Origin: CAVONB01 sp963697205
GTDB lineage: Bacteria; Pseudomonadota; Alphaproteobacteria; Rhizobiales; Hyphomicrobiaceae
Direction: 5' to 3'
Length of the DNA stretch: 64,000 nucleotides
Assembly (NCBI GenBank): GCA_963697205.1
Contig: CAVONB010000013.1
Location: forward strand, 434,001-498,000
In this document: positions 57,565 through 64,000 of the stretch, in pieces
Numbering within the stretch: the first letter of the stretch is position 1
How the letters are laid out: the number at the start of each line of letters is the position of its first letter
Translations under genes and position numbers: made by a program
Notes under the pieces: model-generated
The model's input: the letters and a program-made list of their open reading frames with translations, nothing else
Databases searched by the model: none
Told to the model about the DNA's origin: nothing

Positions 57565-58208
57565 ATGACCGCAGCGACCGCAGCAGACCTCGACGACACC
57601 CTCGGCCAGCAGATCCGCGACCCACTTCGGCGACCTTCGCGCATCACGAGCGACGATCGCCCATGGCGAGCTGACCGTGACCGTGCCCGCGACCGCATCC
57701 TCGAGGTCCTGAACCATCTGCGCGACGACGCCGGCCTGCCGCTTCGAGGTGCTGATCGACATCTGCGGCGTCGACTGGCCGGAGCGCGCCAACCGCTTCG
57801 ACGTCGTCTACCACCTGCTCTCCCCGCGCCATGCACCAGCGCATCCGCGTCAAGACTGATGACCGACGAGGACGACACCCGTGCCCAGCGCGATCGCCGT
57901 CTATCCCGCCGCCAACTGGTACGAGCGGGAGGCCTACGACATGTACGGCATCCTGTTCGCCGACCACCCCGACCTGCGCCGCCTCCTGACCGACTACGGC
58001 TTCCAGGGCTATCCGCTGCGCAAGGACTTTCCCGCTCACCGGCCACGTCGAGGTGCGCTACGACGACGAGCTGAAGCGCGTCGTCTACGAGCCGGTGCGC
58101 CTCACCCAGGAGTTCCGCCGCTTCGATTTCGAGAGCCCCTGGGAAGGCACCGATTACATCCTGCCCGGCGACGAGAAGGCGAGCGGCCAGCCGCCCGGGA
58201 AAGCGTGA
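57565..58208 (+). CDS. nuoC: NADH-quinone oxidoreductase subunit C (doubled wobble bases)
   Basis: NuoC is the 30-kDa-type peripheral subunit of complex I. Corrected fragments are ILEVLNHLRDDA, CRFEVLIDICGVDWPERANRFDVVYHLLSP, IAVYPAANWYEREAYDMYGILFADHPDLRRLLTDYGFQGYPLRKDFP (the family signature) and EVRYDDELKRVVYEPVRLTQEFRRFDF. Frame changes map to CGCG (Arg, about 57616), GCGA and CCGC (about 57690), GCCG (Ala, about 57735), CCGC near 57828 and others to 58040. The product ends GEKASGQPPGKA at TGA 58206-58208, overlapping the following thioesterase gene. Confidence 0.92.
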
Positions 58209-58650
58209 TGCGCGACACCCTCAAGGCGGGCCTGACCCACACCGAAGCGTTTCCCGTCACCCCGGCGACGACCGTGCCGAAGCTGCCGATCGAGGCCGCC
58301 GTGCTCAGCGCGATGCCGGCCGTGCTCGCCACGCCCTCCATGATCGCCATGATGGAAATCGCCTGCACCAAGCCTGATCGGCCAGCACACCGACGACGGC
58401 GAAGGCAGCCTCGGCATCGGCGTCTCCACGACCCATCTCGCCGCCACGCTGCCCGGCCAGACGGTTACCGTCACCGCCGAGGTGGTGGAGGTGACCGGGC
58501 GCAGAGTCGCCTTCAAGGTGCAAGGCCCACGACGGCATCGACACGATCGGCGAGGGCCGCCACGAGCGCATGGTCGTGCCCTGGAACAAGGTCGCCGCCG
58601 GCCTTGCCGCCAAGGCAGCGAAAGCGGGCGTCGCGCCCCTCGAGAGCTAA
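58208..58650 (+). CDS. Thioesterase-fold protein inserted between nuoC and nuoD (doubled wobble bases)
   Basis: This is a hot-dog-fold protein of about 146 residues resembling fluoroacetyl-CoA thioesterase FlK and related acyl-CoA thioesterases. It starts MRDTLKAGLTHTEAFPVTPATTVP, then AVLATPSMIAMMEIAC. After frame changes it has GEGSLGIGVSTTHLAATLPGQTVTVTAEVVEVTGRRVAFKV, DGIDTIGEGRHERMVVPWNKV, all FlK-like. The catalytic Thr, Glu and His of that family have candidates in ATPS, MMEIAC and GEGRHERM. The ATG overlaps the nuoC stop and it ends 15 bases before nuoD, so it is embedded in the nuo operon. The substrate is unknown. Confidence 0.82.
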
Positions 58651-58665
58651 CGGAAATCCGCAACG

Positions 58666-59860
58666 ATGGCTGAAACCGACATCCGCCAGTTCAACATCAA
58701 CTTCGGTCCGCAGCATCCAGCCGCCCACGGCGTGCTGCGCCTGGTGCTGGAACTCGACGGCGAGGTCGTCACGCGCGTCGACCCCCACGTCGGCCTACTT
58801 CACCGCGGCACCGAGAAGCTGATCGAGACAAGCACCTATCTCCAGGACATCGGCTACTTCGACCGCCTCGACTACGTCGCGCCGATGAACCAGGAGCACG
58901 CCTTCTGCCTCGCGGTGGAAAAGCTGCTGCGGCCTCGACGTGCCGCGCCGCGGCCAGTTGATCCGCGTGCTCTTCTCCGAGATCGGTCGCCTCCTCTCCC
59001 ATATCCTGAACGTCACGACCCAGGCCATGGACGTCGGCGCGCTCACGCCCGCCGCTGTGGGGCTTCGAGGAGCGCGAGAAGCTGATGGTGTTCTACGAGC
59101 GCGCATCGGGCAGCCGCATGCACGCCAAGTATTTCCGCTTCGGCGGCGTCCACCAGGATCTGCCCCCCGAGCTGATCGACGACATCTACAAGTTCTGCGA
59201 TCCGTTCCTGAAAGTGTGCGACGACATCGAGGGCCTGCTGACCGACAACCGCATCTTCAAGCAGAGGAACGTCGACATCGGCGTCGTCAGCCTGGAGGAA
59301 TGCTTCGCGCTTGGCTTCTCCGGCGTCATGGTGCGCGGCTCAGGCGCGGCCTGGGACCTGCGCAAGGCCGCAGCCCTACGAGTGCTACGCCGATCTCGAT
59401 TTCGACATTCCGATCGGCAAGAACGGCGACTGCTACGACCGCTACCTCATCCGCATGGAGGAGATGCGCCAGTCGATCCGCATCATGAAGCAGTGCTGCG
59501 ACCTGTTGATGAGCGCGGAGGGCTCAGGCCCGCACGTCTCGCCAGGACAAGAAGGTGGTCCCGCCCAAGCGCGCCGAGATGAAGCGCTCGATGGAGGCGC
59601 TGATCCACCACTTCAAGCTCTACACCGAAGGCGTCCACGTACCCGCCGGTGAGGTCTATGCCTGCGTCGAAGCGCCCAAGGGCGAGTTCGGCGTCTATCT
59701 CGTCGCCGACGGCTCCAACAAGCCCTACCGCTGCAAGATCCGCGCGCCGGGCTTCCCGCACCTCGCGGCGATGGACTACATGAACCGCGGCCACATGCTG
59801 GCCGACGTCTCCGCCATCCTCGGCTCCCTCGACATCGTCTTCGGCGAGATCGATCGATAG
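58666..59860 (+). CDS. nuoD: NADH-quinone oxidoreductase subunit D (doubled wobble bases)
   Basis: NuoD is the 49-kDa-type subunit that forms the quinone-binding pocket with NuoB. The corrected sequence starts with INFGPQHPAAHGVLRLVLELDGEVV (conserved HPxxHG), then GLLHRGTEKLIE, DRLDYVAPMNQEHAF, SHILNVTTQAMDVGALTP, MHAKYFRFGGVHQDLP and PIGKNGDCYDRYLIRMEEMRQSIRIMKQ. It ends YMNRGHMLADVSAILGSLDIVFGEIDR. Doubled third positions occur at about 58929 (CTGC), 59053 (GCCG), 59371 (GCCG) and 59541 (TCGC), all synonymous. It is the last nuo gene here; nuoE to nuoN do not follow. Confidence 0.95.
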
Positions 59861-59897
59861 GTCTGCAAACGTCGGCATCGAGTGCGCGGACGCTGCC

Positions 59898-60869
59898 TTA
59901 TCCCTGCACCCAGCGCCAAGCCGTGTCCTTCTTCTCGACACGGCCCAGGCCCGGCCACGGCAGGTGATAGCCGAGCAGCGCGATCTTGTCGGTCGCGAGC
60001 TGGTCCAGCAGCTTCTTGCGCGTCGCAACACCCTGGTCGGGATCGAGATCCGGCCCCCAGCGCCACTCCGGCTTCTCAAACGACACGATCGATTGCGACA
60101 GTGCATCCCCGCCGATCATCAGGCTTTCGCCACCGACCTTGACGTGGATCGACGCGTGTCCCGGCGTATGTCCGGGCGTATCGACGAGCCCGACGCCGCT
60201 GACGATCTCGGTCCCCGGATGCACCGCGTCGATGCGCTCCTCGATCTGCTTCATGCGCCGCTGCGTGCCCGCCGCCATGCCTTCCATCGCCGCCGGCACG
60301 AGCTTTTCGACCCCCGGCTTCAGCCAGAAATCGCGCTCGCGGTGCGTCATGACGTGACGCGCCTTGGGGAACAGGGAGCCGTCGCCCAAGGGATCGATGA
60401 CGCCCCACAGGTGATCGGGATGACCGTGCGTGAAGACGACGTGCGTGATCGATTCCGGCGCGATGCCTGCCGCCCCCAGCCGGTCGGGCAGTTTGCCCAA
60501 TGTCGGGACGAAATCGGGGCCCGCGCCGGTATCGATCAGGATACGGGCGTTGCCCGTCTCAACGATCGCCACGTTGACCTGCGCCAGCAGTGCCCCGCCC
60601 GACAACGCCGGCGCCAGAATCGTTTGCCGATACTCTTCCAGCGTGGTCGGCAGCACGAACGACAGCGGCAGCGTCAATGAACCGTCGGAGACGACCGTGA
60701 TGGTCGCCTTGCCGACGGTGAAGCGGTGCGCGCTCGCCTGGGCGCGCACCCCCGTCGCAAGTCCAAGCCCGGCCAGGGGCGCAAGCGCCGTGGCCGCGGC
60801 AACGCCTGTCAGAAATCCACGCCGATCGACGCCCGCGCCGTCCGTCGTGCCCTCTCGCCGTTGCCGCAT
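59898..60869 (-). CDS. Tat-exported metallo-beta-lactamase-fold hydrolase of the sox cluster (SoxH-like)
   Basis: This is a 323-residue periplasmic protein with a Tat signal (DRRGFLTGVAAATALAPLAGLGLATG). The zinc-binding motif is FTHGHPDHLWG, with further ligand regions GLVDTPGHTPGHASIHV and MIGGDALSQ. SoxH of Paracoccus and related proteins in sox clusters have this fold, and their role is not settled. Gene order on the minus strand (soxC, soxD, soxE, soxF, this gene) matches the Paracoccus order up to SoxG/H, which supports the name. It converges with nuoD, 37 bases apart. Confidence 0.78.
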   Translation of the reverse strand: MRQRREGTTDGAGVDRRGFLTGVAAATALAPLAGLGLATGVRAQASAHRFTVGKATITVVSDGSLTLPLSFVLPTTLEEYRQTILAPALSGGALLAQVNVAIVETGNARILIDTGAGPDFVPTLGKLPDRLGAAGIAPESITHVVFTHGHPDHLWGVIDPLGDGSLFPKARHVMTHRERDFWLKPGVEKLVPAAMEGMAAGTQRRMKQIEERIDAVHPGTEIVSGVGLVDTPGHTPGHASIHVKVGGESLMIGGDALSQSIVSFEKPEWRWGPDLDPDQGVATRKKLLDQLATDKIALLGYHLPWPGLGRVEKKDTAWRWVQG

Positions 60870-60913
60870 GCCCTTGCCTCCCCGTGCCTGGCGGGTGGGG
60901 CCGCAGAACCCCG

Positions 60914-62191
60914 TCAGCCGAAGATGTCGGCGACGATGCCCTGATACCAGCCCATGTTCTCTTCCTGAGTCTGCTTGCGCAGGCCCGCATCTTCCTTCGT
61001 CTTCGAGATGAAGCTCTCGGTCGACGCGATCTTGCCGTCCTTGGGCTCATAGCGCCCGCCGACCTTCACCGTATCGTCGGTTTCGATCAGCGACCAGCAC
61101 GTATTGGCAAACCGCGGCGGGAAGGTCTTCGACGTCGTCAGCTCGCCGCGGATCATCATGGCAGCGACCTTGGCCTGGCTGTTGGCGGAGAATGCCGACT
61201 TCGGCATATCGCCAGCAATCGAAGCGTCGCCGAGCACGAACACGTTGGCATCCATCTTCGACTTCATGCTCTCCGGCAGGATCGGGCACCAGCCCGACGC
61301 ATCGGCAAGACCCGCATCGCGCGCGATCTGGCCGGCCATCTGCGCGGGGATGACGTTAACGAGCGCGGCGTTCTTGTAGGTCTCAAAGCCTGTCACCACC
61401 GTTCCCGTCTTCGGATCGACGGACTTCACGCCCGAGTGGATGCCCGGGCCCATCCATTCCACCATGCCGGGGTAGTGCTTCTCCCAGCCCTCCTGGAACA
61501 GGCCCTGCTTGGAGAACTTGTCCTTGGGATCGATGACGATGATCTTCGACTTCGTCTTGCCGGCCTTCTTGAGGGCGTGCGCCATCATCGACACGCGCTC
61601 GTAGGGACCCGGCGGGCAGCGATAGGGATTGGGCGGCGCGATCATCAAGATCAGCCCGCCATCCGGCACCGCGTCGAGCTTGGCCTTGAGCAGTTGCGTC
61701 TGCGGCCCCGCCTTCCAGGCATGCGGCATCGCCTCCTCGTGCTCTTTGCCCCAACCCGGCACGCTGTCGTACTTCAGGTCGATACCGGGCGTGACGACCA
61801 GCCGGTCGTAGGCCACCGTGCTGCCGTCGGCGAGCTTCACCTGCTTCTTGTCGCGATCGATCGAAGCCGCCATCTGGTGCACGACCTTGACGCCCTGGGC
61901 CGCCAGCTTGTCATAGCCGTGGGTGATCTCCTCAAACGACTTGTAGCCGCCGAGATAGAGGTTGGAGTGGAAGCAGGTCGTGAACTTCTTGGCGGGCTCG
62001 ATCAAGGTGACGTCGACGGCACCCTTGGAGTCCTTGGCGACATACCGCGCCACCGTTGCACCGCCTGGACCGCCACCGATAACGACCAGGCGCGGCTTCG
62101 CCTGGGCGATGACGGGAACCGCCAGCGGCCCCATGGCCAAAGCTGCACCCGTGCCGGCCGCCATGCCGCTGAACTTGCGTCTGGAAATCAT
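60914..62191 (-). CDS. soxF: Flavocytochrome c sulfide dehydrogenase flavoprotein subunit (SoxF/FccB)
   Basis: This is a Tat-exported flavoprotein of 425 residues that oxidises sulfide and passes electrons to cytochrome c. The signal is ISRRKFSGMAAGTGAALAMGPLAVPVIAQA. The FAD motif RLVVIGGGPGGATVARYV follows, then FTTCFHSNLYLGGYKS, whose Cys is a redox or FAD-linked candidate. IDLKYDSVPGWGKEHEEAMPHAWKAGPQT and VFVLGDASIAGDMPKSAFSANSQAKV are typical FccB blocks. The ATG 62191 is right before the twin arginines, preceded by GGAGAAG. SoxE, its likely cytochrome partner, is encoded 74 bases upstream. Confidence 0.92.
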   Translation of the reverse strand: MISRRKFSGMAAGTGAALAMGPLAVPVIAQAKPRLVVIGGGPGGATVARYVAKDSKGAVDVTLIEPAKKFTTCFHSNLYLGGYKSFEEITHGYDKLAAQGVKVVHQMAASIDRDKKQVKLADGSTVAYDRLVVTPGIDLKYDSVPGWGKEHEEAMPHAWKAGPQTQLLKAKLDAVPDGGLILMIAPPNPYRCPPGPYERVSMMAHALKKAGKTKSKIIVIDPKDKFSKQGLFQEGWEKHYPGMVEWMGPGIHSGVKSVDPKTGTVVTGFETYKNAALVNVIPAQMAGQIARDAGLADASGWCPILPESMKSKMDANVFVLGDASIAGDMPKSAFSANSQAKVAAMMIRGELTTSKTFPPRFANTCWSLIETDDTVKVGGRYEPKDGKIASTESFISKTKEDAGLRKQTQEENMGWYQGIVADIFG

Positions 62192-62265
62192 TCTACTTCT
62201 CCTCCACTTGCGATCCCGGACCGTTTTCTCTCCACGGCCGCACGATCCCGACGGTACGCGCACCG

Positions 62266-62625
62266 TCACTTCCCTTGGGGTAACCCCAGCGATTCGAAAT
62301 AGGCAGCCAGCGCCTCGATCTCCTCGTCAGAGAGCCGGCCCGCAATCGTCTGCATAATGGCATTGTCGCGTTCTTTGCGGCGATAGGAATCCATCACCGC
62401 CTTGAAGGCGTCCTGCGGCCAGCCCGTGATCGAGGGAATGCCCGAGGCTTCCCCCGTCCGCCGGTGGCAGGTGACGCACTCGCCCGAGAGGTATTCGCCG
62501 AACGCGGGATCCCCGGCAACAGCCGGCCCGCTGCCCGCGACCACGAGGACCAGCGCTAGCGCCAGCCCGAGCACCGGCAAGCCGCTTCGCGTCCATGAGC
62601 GCCGTACGAAACGTACGTCAGGCAT
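62266..62625 (-). CDS. soxE: Monohaem c-type cytochrome (SoxE/FccA-like)
   Basis: This is a 119-residue exported cytochrome. A signal anchor (GLPVLGLALALVLVVAGSGPAVAGD) is followed by a single haem motif CVTCH at about residues 50-54, and a probable Met ligand lies in the IMQTIAGRLSDEEIEALAAYF segment. Location between soxD and soxF makes it the electron acceptor of the sulfide dehydrogenase. SoxE of Paracoccus is a dihaem protein, whereas only one CxxCH is visible here, so it is closer to a short FccA. ATG 62625 follows GGGAGGAGGCG, a strong ribosome-binding site. Confidence 0.82.
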   Translation of the reverse strand: MPDVRFVRRSWTRSGLPVLGLALALVLVVAGSGPAVAGDPAFGEYLSGECVTCHRRTGEASGIPSITGWPQDAFKAVMDSYRRKERDNAIMQTIAGRLSDEEIEALAAYFESLGLPQGK

Positions 62626-62760
62626 CGCCTCCTCCCTTGAGCAAGCCGGCGCGGCCTTGGCGGCCGTCACGGTGCGGCCCGCATGGCGGTCCGCACAGCG
62701 GCATATGTTGGGACGCGGCAGCCGGCGGCTTGATCGCCCGCTCCTAGCGTCCATCGTTCG

Positions 62761-63417
62761 TCAGTCGACGCGCGGCGCCGTCTTCGATTCCGGCGTCACG
62801 TCGAGCACAGCCGCCCTGTTCAGGACCTCGACCTTGGTCTTGCAGTTGGTCATGCAGGGCTTGCGATTCCAGAACGCCTTTTCGGAAGTCTCCCGATCGT
62901 CGTCGTAGAACTGCGCCACGTTCGGCATTTTGATCGACGTGAACGTCTTTTCGTTGAGCTCGAAATTGGCGTCCTTGATGACGTCGTTCATCTGCAGCAG
63001 ATACGCCGTCAGCGCATAGGTCTCGTCGGCCGTCAGCGACTGCGCGTCGCCGAACGGCATGGACCGGCGGATATAATCGAACACGGTCGAGGCATAGGGC
63101 CAGAACGACCCGATCGTCTTATCCGGGCGGTCGGCCTTAAGCGTGCCCTGCCCGCCAGCCAGCACTGGCCAGCGATCGCGGCCCTCGCCGAAGTCGCCAT
63201 GGCAGGAGGCGCACCGCTCCAGGAAGATCGTCTCGCCCTGCGCAGCTGTCCCCTTGCCCACCGGCAGGCCCTGCCCGTCCGGACGCACGTCGATGTCCCA
63301 GGCGGCGACTTCCTTGGGCGTCGCCTCGCGACCGAGCCCGAGCTTGCCCGCTTGCGCACCCGTCGCAAGCGCTGCAGTCAGCAGGAACGCACCTGCGAGC
63401 TTAAGAGATTTCGACAT
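62761..63417 (-). CDS. soxD: Sulfur dehydrogenase cytochrome subunit SoxD
   Basis: SoxD is the c-type cytochrome partner of the molybdenum protein SoxC. The complex oxidises the sulfane sulfur on SoxY, allowing full oxidation to sulfate. The 218-residue protein has a signal peptide (LKLAGAFLLTAALATGAQA) and one haem motif CASCH in IFLERCASCHGDFGEG. FWPYASTVFDYIRRSMPFGDAQSL, with its Met ligand, is characteristic. A later CMTNC pair does not bind haem. The ATG 63417 overlaps the end of soxC (stop at 63401) by 17 bases, so the two are coupled. Confidence 0.92.
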   Translation of the reverse strand: MSKSLKLAGAFLLTAALATGAQAGKLGLGREATPKEVAAWDIDVRPDGQGLPVGKGTAAQGETIFLERCASCHGDFGEGRDRWPVLAGGQGTLKADRPDKTIGSFWPYASTVFDYIRRSMPFGDAQSLTADETYALTAYLLQMNDVIKDANFELNEKTFTSIKMPNVAQFYDDDRETSEKAFWNRKPCMTNCKTKVEVLNRAAVLDVTPESKTAPRVD

Positions 63418-64000
63418 TCTCGACGTCTCCGTTCGCACGCACCAGCCAGGTCTGGATGCCGTTGTTGTGATAGATCGAGTTGACGCCACGCACCTTGCGC
63501 AGCTCATCCTTCGTCGGTTGTACGTAGCCGGTGGAATCGTAGGCGCGCGACTGGATCATCAGCTCCCGCCCGTCCCAATCGAAGTCGACGTAGAACCGCG
63601 TCAGCGACGCCTCCAGCACCGGCCCGTCAATGCGCGCCTCCTGCCAGTTCCGGCCGCCGTCGATCGTCACGTCGACGCGCTGGATCGTGCCACGGCCCGA
63701 CCAGGCGAGCCCCGCCAGAACCTGGCGGCCCTTGCCCCCGCGCATCGGCGCCTGCGGCGACGGGTTCGTCACCACCGACTTGGCATCCATGAAATAGGTG
63801 AACCTGCGTGAGCGCCCATCCGCCAGCAGATCGGTGTACTTCGACGTCTCCTCGCGCGCATGCCACGGCTGGTCGCCGACCTCGATGCGCCGCAACCACT
63901 TGACCCACAGGTTGCCTTCCCAGCCCGGGATCACCGCGCGCACGGGATAGCCCTGCTCCTCGCGCAGCGCCTCGCCGTTCATCTTGAAGGCGAGCAGCAC
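63401..64000 (-). CDS. soxC: Sulfur dehydrogenase molybdopterin subunit SoxC (N-terminal part outside the window)
   Basis: This is the C-terminal 199 residues of SoxC, a sulfite-oxidase-family molybdenum protein. The visible part contains the end of the molybdopterin domain (NGEALREEQGYPVRAVIPGWEGNLWVKWLRRIEV) and the dimerisation domain (GRGTIQRVDVTIDGGRNWQEARID, FDWDGRELMIQSRAYDSTGYVQPTK, and HNNGIQTWLVRANG). The Tat signal and the Mo-ligating Cys lie beyond the window edge. No frame error was seen. Its stop overlaps the start of soxD. Confidence 0.92.
   Translation of the reverse strand: MLLAFKMNGEALREEQGYPVRAVIPGWEGNLWVKWLRRIEVGDQPWHAREETSKYTDLLADGRSRRFTYFMDAKSVVTNPSPQAPMRGGKGRQVLAGLAWSGRGTIQRVDVTIDGGRNWQEARIDGPVLEASLTRFYVDFDWDGRELMIQSRAYDSTGYVQPTKDELRKVRGVNSIYHNNGIQTWLVRANGDVENVEIS

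Overview
This 64 kb window is GC-rich, gene-dense chromosomal DNA of an alphaproteobacterium, most likely of the order Hyphomicrobiales (Rhizobiales). The evidence is gene content: a CpdR-type response regulator next to N-formylglutamate amidohydrolase and MmgR/ar8-like small RNAs, a zeta-type ATPase inhibitor (DUF1476), the DUF1192/DUF1465/rpmE neighbourhood, a FadE-FadB-thiolase operon and two Sox gene groups. The Sox genes imply that the organism can oxidise reduced sulfur compounds. No phage, transposon, plasmid or CRISPR signature was seen.

Layout. 1-1555 recG (5' end cut by the window). 1.6-12.8 kb cell-envelope and housekeeping genes: TauE/SafE permease, DUF502, two SPOR-like proteins, glmS and glmU, a YpfJ-type zinc peptidase and malonyl-CoA decarboxylase. 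12.9-19.6 kb an AHL-lactonase-like hydrolase facing a beta-oxidation operon (fadE, fadB/J, thiolase). 20-21.3 kb soxY, soxZ and a double-CDGSH protein. 21.4-27.2 kb a branched-chain amino-acid type ABC operon (livH, livM, livG, livF, a DUF6867-like membrane protein, livK), followed by a second binding protein. 29-35.8 kb S58 peptidase, FAD amino-acid oxidase, SDR/DoxX protein, purB, a small hydrolase and the ATPase inhibitor. 36-39.8 kb purC, purS, a P450 and small proteins. 39.8-42.6 kb tRNA-Val, cpdR, N-formylglutamate amidohydrolase and three tandem sRNA genes. 42.6-51.3 kb hisN, an SDR, an RlpA-like protein, a CinA-like protein, creatininase, sfsA, and exported MsrB and MsrA. 51.3-56.2 kb quinone oxidoreductase, DUF1192, DUF1465, rpmE, an exporter ABC protein and tRNA-Asp. 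56.5-59.9 kb nuoA-B-C, a thioesterase and nuoD. 59.9-64 kb soxH-like, soxF, soxE, soxD and soxC on the opposite strand (soxC cut by the window).

Two observations stand out. First, recG, the liv operon, purB, nuoBCD and a few other spots look frameshifted. Read closely, almost every extra base sits at a third codon position where both members of a synonymous pair are written side by side (for example CTCG for CTC/CTG, or GCCA for GCC/GCA). Dropping either base restores full-length conserved proteins. I read this as an assembly that merged two closely related haplotypes and kept both alleles, not as gene decay. Second, the 0.9 kb gap at 41.6-42.6 kb holds three paralogous stand-alone small RNA genes on the minus strand. 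Each has its own promoter with a 17-base spacer, a 5' hairpin, an unpaired UUUCCUCCCU core and a near-identical intrinsic terminator.

Starts were chosen by family alignment from memory and by upstream Shine-Dalgarno-like bases. All product names come from reading motifs, not from database searches.
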